Assembly: GCA_037447655.1 (NCBI GenBank)
Contig: JBBHKE010000642.1
Location: 87,501 to 151,500, forward strand
DNA: 64,000 nucleotides
Source of the DNA: Zygnema cylindricum
Lineage: Eukaryota > Streptophyta > Zygnematophyceae > Zygnematales > Zygnemataceae
Reading direction: 5' to 3'
Made by a program: the position numbers and the translations under genes. This document shows, in pieces, positions 12,920 to 24,912 of the stretch (position 1 is the first letter of the stretch; each line of letters opens with the position of its first letter). Below the pieces are notes generated by a model. The model did not search any database and had not been told where the DNA came from. It saw only the letters and a list, made by a program, of their open reading frames with translations.

Positions 12920-13376
12920 CATAGTTCAAAAGTAGGCGTTTTTTGGTAGGCCTTTTGTAGGCCGCCTTTAGCGTAAGTTGTGTTACGGGCTTTCCATGTG
13001 CTCTTCTTAGATCGCTACTTTCATCAGCGACCGTCCGATCGTCCGAATCTGATGATAGTCCTATCGTAAGTTGTGTTATGGGCTTTTCATGTGATCTTCT
13101 TAGATCGTTACTTTCATCAACGACCGTCAGATCTTCTAAATCTGACGGTTTAAAGTAAAAGTCGCTCAAAACTCACAGAAAAAGATTTTTTTGTCCGTTT
13201 TTTTTTTCAAATTTAGACATGACGTTTAATTCTCTATCGATCCATGCGCAACTCAACCCTGTTACTATTTTATTTCATTTTGCGGCCAATACAATATGGG
13301 TCTTAAGGCCATATTGTATGTTTTGCATACAATAGGCATATTGTATGGGCGTACGGTCACCTACTTTTGAACTATG
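12920..13376. mobile_element. CATAGTTC MITE, 457 bp
   Basis: The ends CATAGTTCAAAAGTAGG and CCTACTTTTGAACTATG are exact complements. The flanks ATCCGAAC (12912-12919) and ATCCAAAC (13377-13384) are an 8-bp duplication with one mismatch. The 3' part carries partly palindromic CATATTGTATG motifs. It sits in the same 78-bp tandem repeat that the neighbouring TTA element also hit. Confidence 0.85.
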
Positions 13377-13383
13377 ATCCAAA

Positions 13384-13500
13384 CGGCTACTTCATTGTAC
13401 TCGCGCGCTTTCACAGGCCAACGGTAACCCGAAAAGCTGACGTAGGAAAAAAACATCCGAACGGCTACTTCATTGTACTCGCGCGAAAAAGCTACGTAGC
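13384..13500. repeat. 78-bp tandem repeat, first unit split by two transposons
   Basis: CGGCTACTTCATTGTACTCG starts at 13384 and again at 13462, a 78-bp period. Parts of the unit also occur at 12091-12116 and 12903-12919, where the TTA element and the CATAGTTC element inserted. The pre-insertion state was therefore about three tandem units. Confidence 0.65.
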
Positions 13501-14185
13501 GTGAAAGGTCTTTTGGGAGAGATCTGGGCCGTTGGATTTGGCGGATCAATGGGAGGAATTTAGAGAGCGGTTTCGGCTGTTTGAAAACTAGAATTACAGG
13601 AGGTTGGGGGTCTCTTACCCGGGGGTCGAAAAGACGAAAACGCCAAAATGCGTTCAGATGACGACAAATATAAGTACATTCGAAGTATCGAATTCACGTT
13701 CACTGTACTGTAGTGGTGGAAAATATTTTTCGTACGGCTAAAGTTTTTTTAGATCACCGTACCAAGTAAGTGAAGCGATATCGCAGCGACGGCGACGAGA
13801 ACAGGCGGTTGCGACAGCAACGACGAAAGCGACGGCACAAACGAAATTTAACGTATTCTTTGGAAACCGCATACGGCGCCGTCGATGCGGACACGAAGAC
13901 ATGAAGCGACGACTAAATCGAAACAATAAATAATTATGTAAACAATGGAAATTACATATATTAAATCTAATGTATTAACATATATTAAAATTAAACATAT
14001 TATATATTATGTTTCGTTAAAAATATACATGGTACTATACGAAAACAAAAGGCCCTTGGCAACAAAAGGGCAAAGCACCGGGTCGCCCGGGACTAATATT
14101 TTTTTCTGTGTATGCCAACCCACCTCGTCGAGGTGGGTTGAGTCTAACAGAGAAAATTGAAGCGAACTAATCGCAGATGAACATC
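13501..14185. other. No gene recognised
   Basis: Nothing recognisable apart from AT-rich sequence near 13930-14030 and a short palindrome CCACCTCGTCGAGGTGG at about 14120-14136. Confidence 0.35.
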
Positions 14186-14353
14186 CGACGGCCAGTATTA
14201 CCTCCAAGACCTCCGGAGAGTATCGGCAAGATTCTCTATAATGTTGGTTTTCGTATAAAAACAAAATAGGCGGTACGATTTGGTACGGAGAGTCGCGGAT
14301 TTATGTTAGAAACGCCACTTTTCGCTAGATGGAACTTCACCCTAAGCAAACAC
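14186..14353 (-). repeat. Third partial copy of the 475-bp arm
   Basis: Read on the minus strand, this starts at 14353 with GGGTGAAGTTCCATC and follows the first about 170 bp of the 8701-9176 arm, then stops. It shows that the arm sequence also exists as a truncated repeat. Confidence 0.6.
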
Positions 14354-14409
14354 AACATTCGAACGTCTATTTCGTTGTTCCCGCGCGAAAAAATAGTCCA
14401 AGCTAAACC

Positions 14410-14620
14410 CTAAAAGTTTGAAAATGTGCAGGTTTGTTTTCACGCCAATGTTTTATGACGTCAAAGCGTGTGACGTGTCACGTGACACCTTCAATCGGAG
14501 TTACGTCCCAAAATTTTGGTGTGAACAAGACCCGTTTTCCGATGACTTTTCGGAAAATCATCGGAATGGGGAAAAAGTTACAAATGCTCTAGTGGGTATA
14601 GGCTATGAGAGAGTTTTGGA
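14410..14620 (+). repeat. Dispersed repeat shared with 21885-22085
   Basis: Both copies contain GTGTGACGTGTCACGTGACA and GAACAAGACCCGTTTTCCGA in the same order and spacing. The motif TGACGTGTCACGTGACA includes nested TGACGT and CACGTG cores. No complete element borders found. Confidence 0.6.
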
Positions 14621-14751
14621 AACGAAAAATGAGTGCACGAGATGTTCAGAGGAGATTGTGATCTTTTCGGGTGCGAGTGGTCAATTTAGCAATTTTCTTG
14701 TTTGTCTGTCTGGTTGTCTGTCGGGACCTTCGTAGATTATTTGTTTTATAG

Positions 14752-15227
14752 GTATGATACCACCTCATTTTTTTAAGGGTTCCTATTTTTTCGCGTGACG
14801 AATGAGCGTTGCCTAAAATAGTGTGACGAATGGGCGCTATTAGAAATAGCGTGACGAAAGTGCGTTACGACATTTCGTTTGTATTTTCTGTTGGATTTTT
14901 GAATGCGTATATCGTGTGCGAAATTTTTTGATATCCGTTGGTTGCCATATTGACACGTGTGCTCATTATCCAATGTGTCGCAGCTCAATTTTTTTGTAAT
15001 TGGTGATGTACCTCGCGAAGTACATCACCAATTACAGAAACATTCGAAGCAAATGCTTCGTGAAAAATATCCAACGGTCATTTTTAACTCCCAAACTTTT
15101 GGAGAATATTGGCAAGATTCTTTGTAATGCTGCTTGCCGGATAAAAACAAAATAAGAGGTACGGTGTAGTACGGAGACATCCGAATTTCTGTAAACAACC
15201 TCACTTTTCTTTAATGGAACTTCACCC
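14752..15227 (-). repeat. Right arm of the 475-bp inverted repeat
   Basis: Reverse complement of 8701-9176, with the same internal palindrome near 15004-15030 (one mismatch). Its outer end GGAACTTCACCC abuts TTA. Confidence 0.75.
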
Positions 15228-15249
15228 TTATTCGCCATTTGGGGTTTAT

Positions 15250-15905
15250 TTCCAAGTAACGTACAAAACAAGTACGTTATAGTTTAAATAGTGTGGTGTA
15301 CGGTCAATGTCAGACCTGACAAAGTTGTACTTTTTTAAGTGAAAAAGTATAATAAATGAGTTTTAGTAACCGCGGACGCATGAGATTACGCGCTCTAAAA
15401 AGGGGATGAAATCGGGTTGTCAAATATCACGTTCGCACATATTCGTCCAGCAAACACATTTCGACTGTGTGAACGTACAATTCGTGTACGATTTGTGTAC
15501 GATTTGTCAGATTTTGTAAAAGAACCTATATTAGTGTAAGCATGTTTGTGACCGACATTTTTTTTTTTCAAAGACCCAAATTAGCATTAGTAAACAATTA
15601 GAATGTATGTTTTTTTTCAAAATTTTCAAATTCCTAATTAGCGTAAATCACTGTAATTATTTCCTATACCCTAAAGAAACGTGTACGCTAATAGCGATTG
15701 GCGGTGTACAGTACTGTACAGTAGTGTTGGGTATCGGGTAAATTCATATCGCGATAATTGCGATATTCGATATATCAAATATCGATCGAGCAGATTCCTC
15801 GATATATTGTACCGGGACCAACATAAATTATCGCGATATATATCGCAAAAAAATGGGTGTCTGTACAGTCAAAGTACGGAAAATCGTACGGATAATTTTG
15901 TCTAA
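15250..15905 (+). repeat. 650-bp block duplicated at 22620-24300
   Basis: From TTTAAATAGTGTGGTGTACGG through a solo CACCG-MITE end (about 15687-15709) to the left end of a TAGTGTTGGG hAT-like element at 15722, the order is the same as near 22630-24300. This copy keeps the uninterrupted sequence AGACCCAAATTAGC near 15573, which is the empty site for the hAT-like element at 22929. Its own hAT end is truncated at about 15905. Confidence 0.7.
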
Positions 15906-15989
15906 GTAATGTAGTAATATGTTACTATCTGATATAGCTATATGTTAGATACAGTAATATATACTAATAGATAATAGAATAGTAATATA

Positions 15990-16424
15990 TGTTGAAATAC
16001 ACTTAAAGCATTCTAAACTACTCGTTGTTCTCTACACTATTTTTAGAGTCCTAGTTGCTACGCTATAAGTCTAGTACTTTGGTTTAGCGTTCTGTACTTT
16101 ATTTAGTGGAATGTACATACCTTTATTAGAATCGATGATTCTTGCGTAGGAATCTTTTTTACATCGATTCTTTTTACCGTAACTAGTTATACCTTCCTAA
16201 GTTACGCTCTAGACTAGATGTACCTTTTAGAGCCTTTTCGGCTACCTCTTACTTCGTTTTACTATAAGACTCTCTTGTGTCGCTATGTAAATTATCGAAT
16301 TAAAAAGACACTTGAACGACAAACCTTTCACTTGTTTCCTTGTTTGTCGTTACTCCTTTCCTGTCTTCTCTATCTTGATAATTTGTCATATTTGTCTTTT
16401 CGGCCTTTCATGGCCTCACATTCA
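15990..16424 (+). repeat. 5' LTR of copia element 1
   Basis: 435 bp, TGTTGAAATAC...CACATTCA, matching the 3' LTR at 20920-21354 with few differences. Flanks are AT-rich, so the 5-bp target duplication cannot be read clearly. No good tRNA-Met primer site follows. Confidence 0.85.
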
Positions 16425-19400
16425 ATAGTTTATGGGCCTAGCCCTTCGTCTGTCTCAAACTCTGTGCCGAAATTTCGCCTTCAAGGCGAAATTTTTTATG
16501 ACTGGAAGTTCCAAATCCAGCATTTGTTTTCTTTCGAAAAATTTTGGGGACACATAAAAGGCACCGTCAAGTTGCCTGTCCTTCCTGCCGCCGGTGACGC
16601 CACCTTTTCAGCCGCTCAGACAGTTGTCGCTTCATGGAGAGAGAAAGATTATGTCGCGTTTTCTCGTCTTGTCCTTTCCTTGGACGGCCAGATTGCAAAT
16701 CGGAATCGCGACGCAACAACTTCTCATGAGGCGTGGCATGTTTTGCGCCACGCCTACGAAACCGACACTTGGCCACATCGATTGGCGTTACGTCGACAGT
16801 TTAACAGCGCGCAAAAAGATAAATCTGAATCTATGCTTGTCTTTATTCAACGAGTTGAATCATTGGCTGGACGACTTAAATGCATTAATTACACAATCAC
16901 TCATGAGGATCTCATAAGTACTATTTTGGGTGAACTACCTATCTCGTTTAACTCTTTTTCAAGTACAGTCAGTACTGATGCGTCCACTGTCACTTTGCAA
17001 GATCTTACAAATCGTTTGCTACACGAAGAGACGCGCTTAAGTCTTAACAACCCCATCGTTTCTAATGATGGTGCGGCGTTTATTGTCTCTTCCCCCAAGA
17101 AACATCCAATGATTGCAGGATCTCAATTCTTTTGCAAATACTGCAAAGAACGTGACCACGTCATCGACGCGTGCCCTGCATTGACTAGAAAACGAGAAAA
17201 GGAACGTACGGCTGAAGGATCGCGAGGACTTCCTACACCAAATCAAAATCCAAAGTCATTGTCGTTTCCCCACGCCTACCCACCACCACCCGGTCGTGGG
17301 GCGCACGCGGCGATCGACTTCAATTTGCCGTACGGCCCACCGCCACCGTGGTATACGACTCCTTCTTTTTACTATCCTCCTTCAATTCCGCCGGTTTCAC
17401 CGAATGTTTTTCCCACGTCCACTCAAAATATTGGGTCTGCGTCACCTGCAACTGTCCCAAATATACCTCCCCCACTTCCCTTCGTGGACTATGGGTACGC
17501 TTTTTCGCAATCAGGTAATCCTTCTGATTGGCTAATTGACTCAGGCGCTTCTCATCACATGTGTTGTAAGGGTGATATAATGCTAAATATAGTTCCCCTT
17601 TCCATTCCTCTACGTATTTATTTTGGCAATAATATGATTATGACCTCCACTCTCGTTGGACAGGTGCATATTAATTCCGGTTCGCACGCCTCTCGTCCAA
17701 TCATATTGGACAAAGTTTATTTCGTACCTGAACTAAAAAAGAATATTTTTTCGGCTAGTTCTGCTTTACGCCATGGGATTTTTTGAGTCATCATTGAATC
17801 CCACGTTCAATTTTTTTCCTCCTCTAAAGATCTCATTGGTAGTGGGACTAGAATGGGCAACTTATATCTTTAAAATTTTTTCAATGATATTGTTCATGCT
17901 TCCTTAGCTCATTCTCGTTCTTCTTCCTCTTTTTTGACATGGCATCTTCGATACGGTCATCTTAATGGTGCTAGTCTATCTTCCCTTGGAAAAGGGCTTG
18001 TAAATGGCATCGATATTTTTAATGAAAACAAGATTGACTTTTGTCATGGTTGTATTCTTGGAAAAATGCCTCGCTTACCTTTTCTTTCTTCTTCTTCTCG
18101 CTCTTTGGCTCCCCTTGATCTCATTCTTAGTGATGTATGCGGTTCTATTCCCATTCCAAGCCTTAGTGGCGCATCTTATTTTTTCACTTTTATTGATGAT
18201 TTTTCTCGCTTTACACATGTTTATTTTATGCGTCATAAGTCTGAGGTTTTTACCCATTTCCAACATTTTAAGGCGCTTGTCGAAAATCACTTGTCGTATC
18301 GCATCAAAACAATTCGCACGGATAATGGGGGAGAATTTGTTTCCAATGAGTTTTCCGAGTTTTTACTCACACATGATATTATTCATCACAAAACTTATCC
18401 TCATTCTCCCCACCAAAATGGTGATGCCGAACGTCTCAATCGCACTCTCATTGACATGTTTTGCTCTCTTCTCCATTTTGCCTCTTTACCTTTCCACTTT
18501 TGGGCGGAAGACTTGCTAACTTTCTCTTATATTCGTAATTGCTCTCCTACCTCTCCTCTCTCTAACAAAACTCCTTGTTAAGCATGGCATGGAACTAAAC
18601 CCGATGTCTCCTATTTTCACATTTTTGGGTGCGAAGCATACTTCAAAATCTTTCCCCCTTCCAATGGTAAATTAGGTCATCGAGCTATGCAAGGAATTTT
18701 TGTAGGATGTTCCCCAAATTCCAAAGCATGTCGTATTTGGTGCCCCTCTTCTCATCGCATTGTCACCACTCGTGACGTTATTTTTCATGAGACTCCCTTT
18801 TTACGTTCACTTGTACCCGATTTTCCCATTACTCCCTACCTAGCTTATTCCCTCCTTACGAAACTGTCCCCTCTAATTCTGTTACCACATTGCTAACGCC
18901 CCCTTTAACCCCATCCCATAATACGTCCCCTTTAACCCCACACATGTCTCATATTTCTACAGATTTTCCTCCTTCCACAAATTCTATCTCTTCCTCCAAT
19001 TCCGACGATGAATTTTCCCTCGTACGCCTCGAAATTTCCGGCGGTTCACCTCCCCTTATCGTCACTGATGACGCGACGGTCCTAGACGCGACAAATTTTC
19101 TTATCGATAATGACGCTTCGGTCCTTCCATCGACAAATTTGTTTCCACGTCTTTTAAAAGTTTCATCGCCGGCACGTGCTGTTCGCAATTCAGTCATAAT
19201 TACGCCGTTAGCGCCACCTGTTTAACAACTTGACGTACGACAGAGTTCGCGACTTTCCCAACCAACGTGGAAGATTCGCGAAAATCTTGCTCACGCCAAC
19301 CTTGCTGATGTGAAAGATCCTCCAACATTACATGCCGTGTTAAAACGCCTTGATGCTGACATGTGGCGGCTCGCTGCTACACAAGAGTACGATGCATTAC

Positions 19401-20897
19401 TGACAAATAATACCTGGACGATTTGTACTCTTCCTCGAAATCGTCGTGCAATTGGTTCCAAGTGGGTCTTCAATATTAAACGACTCGTAGATGGTATCGT
19501 CGACCGTTACAAGGCACGTCTTGTCGCAAAAGGGTACTTACAGAGGACGTTAACTACAACGAGACTTTTGCCCCCGTCGCTAAGTTTGACTCCATCTGTA
19601 CTATTTTGTCTCTTGCAGCTCTTTATGATTGGGAGTTACAGCAACTTGACGTCAAAACTGCTTTTCTTCATGGTAGCATTGCGGAAGATATTTTTATGAA
19701 GGAACCACCTGGCTACGCTGTCCTTGGTACCGAAACCTTTGTTTGTCATTTACGTAAATCTATTTATTCTCTTAAGCAAGCACGTAGAGTTTGGCATCAA
19801 ACCCTTGTCGCAACATTAATTAAAGAAGGTTTTAGGAAAATTAGTGCAGATCGTGGGATTTATATTAGAGGTACAAATGACCTGTTAATCATCATTATTA
19901 TTTACGTAGATGATTTAATTCTCGCAGGTCCTAGTAAGTCCTCTATTCATCAGGTCAAAGCATTCTCTCGTCCTATTGGCCTATGACCGATTTAGGTGAT
20001 CTTGACTATTGCTTAGGCATTACTATTTTACGACAAAGGTCTGCACGCATTTTGCAAATGAGTCAAGAGCATTACATTTTTGATCTTCTTGAGCATTTTG
20101 AAATGTCCGATTGCAATTCGGTGCCGACTCCCCTTGATCCCAATACCACTCTCACCAAAGTGTCCTCTGATGGGAATGCCCAAGGAGATATAAATTCCTT
20201 TTATCGGTCAATTGTTGGAAAATTGATGTATGCTATGCTTGGTACACGGCTGGATATATGTATCGGCGTTTGTCTTTTGTCTCAGTTTTCACATTGTGCC
20301 ACTCAAACTCATCTCCAATCCGCTAAATGTGTTCTTCGATACCTCTAAGGAACCAAACATCTTCACCTCACTTTTTCCCATCCTTCCCCTCCCTTGCATT
20401 CCTCCTCTTCTTCCTTTTCTCCAGACACCTCGATTATTGGATTTTGCGATGCAGATTGGGGAAACCAACTCGACGACCGTTGTTCCATTTCCAGTGTATG
20501 TTTTTCTTTAGGTGGTGGACTTGTCTTTTGATCATCCTGCAAACAAACCACCGTTGCTCTTTCCTCGACAGAGGCGGAATATATGGCCGGCACTACCGCC
20601 ACGAAATCGGCTATTTGGTTTCGACGCCTTCTTTCCGATCTCTCTTTTCCTCCATCTTCTCCCACCTCCATTTTTTGTGACTCTCAAGGGGCATTGGCTC
20701 CTATGAAAAATCCTATCCATCATTCACGCACAAAACATATTGACATTCAATTTCATTTTAGGCGTCATAAAATTCTTGATGGCACCGTTTCGTTTTCTCA
20801 TTGTACCTCCGGCTCTCAACTTGCCGATTTTCTCACTAAACCTCTTCCTCGTCCCTTATTTCATCATCACATTTACTATGTCGGTCTTCGTGACTAA
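16410..20897 (+). pseudogene. Ty1/copia gag-pol, inactivated (element 1)
   Basis: Gag begins at ATG 16410, inside the LTR end, and carries a CX2CX4HX4C knuckle near 17132-17175. An aspartic protease motif DSGAS follows at about 17538. Next come the HHCC zinc region (WHLRYGHLN at 17938, CHGC near 18045), the integrase core with its acidic triad present, reverse transcriptase with YVDD at 19903-19914, and RNase H with the STEAEY box near 20560. The domain order PR-INT-RT-RH defines Ty1/copia. In-frame stops lie at 17784, about 17866, 18579, 19223, 20346 and 20529, and frameshifts near 18890, 19545 and 19980. The element cannot make a full polyprotein. Similar LTRs suggest it is not very old. 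Confidence 0.9.
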
Positions 20898-20919
20898 AGT
20901 TGCTTTAATCATGGGGGGG

Positions 20920-21354
20920 TGTTGAAATACACTTAAAGCATTCTACACTACTTGTTTTTCTCTACACTATTTTTAGAGTCTTAGTTGCTACACTATAAGT
21001 AAAGTACTTTGGTTTAGCGTTCTGTACTTTATTTAGTGGAATGTATATACCTTTATTAGAATTGATGATTCTTACGTAAGAAACTTTTTTACTTCGATTC
21101 TTTTTACCGTAACTAGTTATACCTTCCTAAGTTACGCTCTAGACTAGATGTACCTTTTAGAGCCTTTTCGGCTACCTCTTTCTTCGTCTTACTATAAGAC
21201 TCTCTTGTGTCGCTATGTAAATTATCGAATTAAAAGGACACTTCAACGACAAACCTCTCACTTGTTTCCTTGTTTGTCGTTACTCCTTTCCTGTCTTTTT
21301 TATCTTGATAATTTGTCATATTTTTCTTTTTGGCCTTTCATGGCCTCACATTCA
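20920..21354 (+). repeat. 3' LTR of copia element 1
   Basis: 435 bp, same length as the 5' LTR. It is preceded by a G-rich polypurine tract ATGGGGGGG at 20911-20919, the usual plus-strand primer. Confidence 0.85.
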
Positions 21355-21475
21355 ATAATATATATATATATTTAGAATATATATATATATAGATATATAT
21401 CTATTATATATGTATATATATGTATTCATATATAATAGATATATATCTTCATAGATATATCTTTAAATAACTTCA
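21355..21475. repeat. AT microsatellite
   Basis: Imperfect (TA)n with repeated ATATATCT blocks directly after the 3' LTR. Similar AT-rich sequence precedes the 5' LTR, consistent with insertion of copia 1 into a TA tract. Confidence 0.7.
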
Positions 21476-22480
21476 TTCTACTAAGTTTAGGATTTTAATT
21501 AGGGTTAGGGTTTTTTTAAGATAACATGTTTTATAGTAAAACGGCACATTATGGTCCAAAAATTATATACCTTGTAGCCCGCAAAGTGTTTTTCCTAATG
21601 TCCTTAAAACGGATTAAGGAATATTAGATCAAAAAAATTAACGTTGCTAGGTTTGAAACCCTAAAAAATGTTTTAATAAAAGATGCATAGTGATTGTAAC
21701 CAGGTTGGAGTTAATTGTAGACAAAGGAGGAAGAACAAAAAAACGAACTGGTCGATAGGAGGGACCAAATAAAATGGAGGGACCAAATAAAATGGACAAA
21801 TGGACAGGTGACGGGAAAGAAGAGTTGTACTTTAGCGATGGAGCAGAGGAGAACAGTGGGGCGGAAGGGAAGAGGGGGACGTTTTAGTAATTTTGAAAAA
21901 CTGCACGTTTGTTTTCGCGCCTATGTTTGATGACGTCGAAGCGTGTGACGTGTCACGTGACACCTTCAATCGGAGTGACGTGCCAAGATTTTTGTGTGAA
22001 CAAGACCCGTTTTCCGATGAGTTTTCAGAAAATCATCGGAATGGGCAAAAAGTTACAAATGCTCTGGTGGGTATAGGCTGTAAGTCTGCCGAATGTTTTA
22101 GCTGTATATCCTTTCAGATACGTCCTTTGTCCGTTGGAAAAAACTAAAAACTCTAAAATCACTTTAAATTGGTTTATGCATATTGAAGGGCGAATAACGG
22201 TTATCTAACTTTTCTTCAGGATTTCAGGGTTTAGGATTTTTGTGTTTTTTTTGTTTTGTTCAGCAATTTTCAGGGTTTTTTAGTTTTTTGAAAAAGTCCT
22301 TCAAGTCTTCAACCACTAAAAACACCCAGAATTGTTTTTCGCGCCGAAGTACAGTAATGTTGCCAAAATATCCGCTAGCTCGAATACAACATCGCACGTT
22401 GTTCGAAAACGTTCGTGGTTTCCGACTTTCAAAGGTCTTAGAACGTCCATTTTCACCGGACGTAAAAGCCAATGAAACTA
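21476..22480. other. Mostly unassigned; contains second copy of the TGACGTGTCACGTGACA repeat
   Basis: The repeat copy spans about 21885-22085. Directly repeated GGGACCAAATAAAATGGA lies near 21762-21795. No gene recognised. Confidence 0.4.
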
Positions 22481-22928
22481 CACTGCCAATCGCTATTAGC
22501 GTATTGAACGCTAATTCAGTCCCGCTTTTTTTTTCCAAATTCTTAAATAGCATAAATTATTATGTTTTTTCCTTTACGCCATTTATGGTTTTTTGTCCAA
22601 TTAGCGCAAAAACGAAATTACATTGTCATTTAAATAGTGTGGTGTACGGTAGGTGTTAGACCGTACAAATTGTACCTTTTTAAGTGAAAACGTATAATTA
22701 ATGAGTTTTAGTAACTGCGGACGCATGAGATTGTGCGCTCTAAAAAGGGGATGAAATCGGGCTGTCAAATATCACGTTTGCACATACTCGTCCAACAACC
22801 ACGTTCGACTGTAAGAACGTACGATTTGTGTACGATTTGTGTACGATTTGTCAGATTTTGTACAAGTACTTATACTAGTGTAAGTATGTTTGCGACCGAC
22901 ATTTTTTTTTTTCAAAGACCCTAATTAG

Positions 22929-23997
22929 TAGTGTTGGGTATCGGGTAATTTCATATCGCGATAATCTCGATATTCAATATATCGAATATCGATCGAGCAG
23001 GATCCTCGATATATCGTACCGAGACCAACATAAACTTATCGCGATATATATCGCGATATATAGTATTTTTTATATTTATTTTTTTTATTTTTTTATATAA
23101 TATGTTAGTTTAGCGAAAAAGTCAAATTGTCTAATACGCCGCGTACGCCGTGATTTTCGTTCCGTGACTTAAGTGTAGACGCCGCAAAATGTAACCGACA
23201 AAAAAGTACACCGCGCATCGTTATTAGTGTCAAAGTTTAAATAGCGTAAAAAAAAATAGTGTTATTGATTCTAATTTAGTGCCAGAAACGTGGCAGATTA
23301 TGGTCCACGTCCTTAAATAGCGTTGCTAGTTTAATTTCGAAAATCATGTATACTAATTGCGGAAAAAAATCAAGATTTTAAGAACCCAAATTATAATTAA
23401 TAACACTAATAACGATGCACGGTGTACTAATTCTGAAATTCTAATGATTAATTATTTGGGGTATGGTTACACGAGGAGGTCTCTGTAATAGTACGGACAG
23501 CAAAATTTATGTATTACAGAGGCCTCGGGTACATCGCGTATCTTTTGTCAAAAAGTTTTACATACGTGTTCTGATATGAGTGGTTCCACGTAAGCTGACT
23601 ACCAAATCTCAAAAATCATCGAATATCTGGAAACCGACCTTTTTCGTCTGGAAAATTGTACTTACTTATGACTTACGTGTACTTCACAAGTGTACCTTCG
23701 TCAATGTACCTCAGAGATCTCCTTCACTCTGCTGACTTTCAGGAAAAAACCGTAATTCTTTCCGGCAAAGATTTTACAGTCACTTTGTCCGAAGTCACGA
23801 GACTGAAAACCTGTGGGATTTTTTATTTATTATTTTTTTTAGCTTCGATATATCGACGATACGATATATCGGCAATATATCGGCGATATATCTCGATGAT
23901 TTGGTTTTCGATATATCGAAGCGATATATCGATTATCGGGTACCTGAAATTCGATATATATCGAATATCGGCAAACGGTCCTCGATACCCAACACTA
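22929..23997. mobile_element. hAT-like element, second full copy, with nested MITE
   Basis: The ends TAGTGTTGGGTATCGGG and CGATACCCAACACTA are flanked by CTAATTAG and CAAATTAG (8 bp, one mismatch). Outside the insert at 23207-23426 it follows the copy at 7758-8594. The uninterrupted target is preserved near 15573. Subterminal CGATATATCG palindromes are again dense. Confidence 0.85.
23207..23426. mobile_element. CACCG MITE nested in the hAT-like element
   Basis: The ends CACCG(C)GCATCGTTATTAG lie between TA and TA. The sister hAT-like copy reads AAAAAAGTACAAATTCT at the same place, an empty site with one TA. This proves the TA target duplication of the family. Confidence 0.85.
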
Positions 23998-24138
23998 CAA
24001 ATTAGCAATAGTAAACAATTAGAATGTATGTTTTTTTTCAAAATTTTCAAATTCCTAATTAGCGTAAATCACTGTAATTATTTCCTATACCCTAAAGAAA
24101 CGTGTACGCTAATATTGGCTGTGTACAGTACTGTACAG

Positions 24139-24483
24139 TAGTGTTGGGTATCGGGTAACTCATATCGCGATAAATATTCGATAATCAAATATCGATCGAG
24201 CAGATTCCTCGATATATTGTACCGACCAACATAAATTATCTATATATATCGCAAAATGGGTGTCCGTACAGTCATAGTACGGAAAATCGTATGATATTTC
24301 TGGAGCGCGAGGGTTTGAAAAAAATGGAAATTTCAGTTTTTATGGCTCGATATATCGGAATTATATCGCCAATATATCGCGATGATTTGGTTTTCGATAT
24401 ATCGAAGCGATATATCGATTATCGGGTACCTGAAAATCGATATATATCGAATATCGGCAAAGGGTCCTCGATACCCAACACTA
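24139..24483. mobile_element. Short hAT-like derivative, 345 bp
   Basis: Both TAGTGTTGGGTATCG-type ends are present with an internal deletion relative to 7758-8594. The flanks CTGTACAG and CACCGCCA do not match, so a rearrangement or recombination is likely rather than a clean insertion. Confidence 0.7.
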
Positions 24484-24697
24484 CACCGCCAATCGCTATT
24501 AGCGTGTTGGTTTGATTAGCGTATACTATTATTTAGCGTGGTGTACGCTAATTGGGAATTTGGAAATTTTGGAAGAAATCGATTACCTAATTAGGAATTA
24601 GGGCTTTTTGAAATAGTGTGGATAATTCTATTTGAGAATAAAAACAAAAAAGCGGGACGGATTAGCGTACACAACGCCATTAGCGATTGGCGGTGGA
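24482..24697. mobile_element. CACCG MITE
   Basis: The left end CACCGCCAATCGCTATTAGC follows TA at 24482-24483. The right end GCGATTGGCGGTG ends at 24695, followed by GA instead of TA. It overlaps the end of the short hAT-like derivative by two bases. Confidence 0.65.
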
Positions 24698-24912
24698 CTG
24701 TAATACACTGAACGTTATAGGTCAAGGTTTTTTAAAACATCTTTTCTATGTACACAATAGTCGGATTTTCAATTTGAGACCGCCAATCGGAAGTTGAAAA
24801 TCTTACCGTTCTATCGCAACCGTCAGATCCGAAATCCAGCAGGTTTGTACGGATAAAAGATGTTTGAATTGGCGAAAAAAACCTTGACGCTAATAGCGAT
24901 TCGCGGTGTACT
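24698..24912. mobile_element. Relative of the 50632-50852 MITE
   Basis: The internal segment AAAACATCTTTTCTATGTACA, then GAGACCGCCAAT, matches 50632-50852. The right end is GCGATTCGCGGTGTA at 24896-24910. The left end is damaged. Confidence 0.55.

Larger units (their letters stand above)
8701..15227. mobile_element. Candidate 6.5-kb element with about 475-bp terminal inverted repeats and TTA target (hypothesis)
   Basis: Sequence 8701-9176 reappears in reverse complement at about 14752-15227, nearly 90% alike by eye. The outer ends are GGGTGAAGTTCC, each next to TTA (8698-8700 and 15228-15230), as expected for a PIF/Harbinger-type 3-bp target. The interior holds a fold-back element, two CATAGTTC elements and a 779-bp TTA element, but no transposase I can see. 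The alternative is two independent copies of a 475-bp repeat in opposite orientation. Confidence 0.45.

Noticed and set aside
15990-21354. 5-bp target duplication for copia element 1
   Set aside because: Flanks are ATATA and ATAAT in AT-rich sequence; a true duplication cannot be told from chance.
21495-21515. TTAGGGTTAGGG telomere-like sequence
   Set aside because: Only two units, no array; chance or a common plant repeat end.
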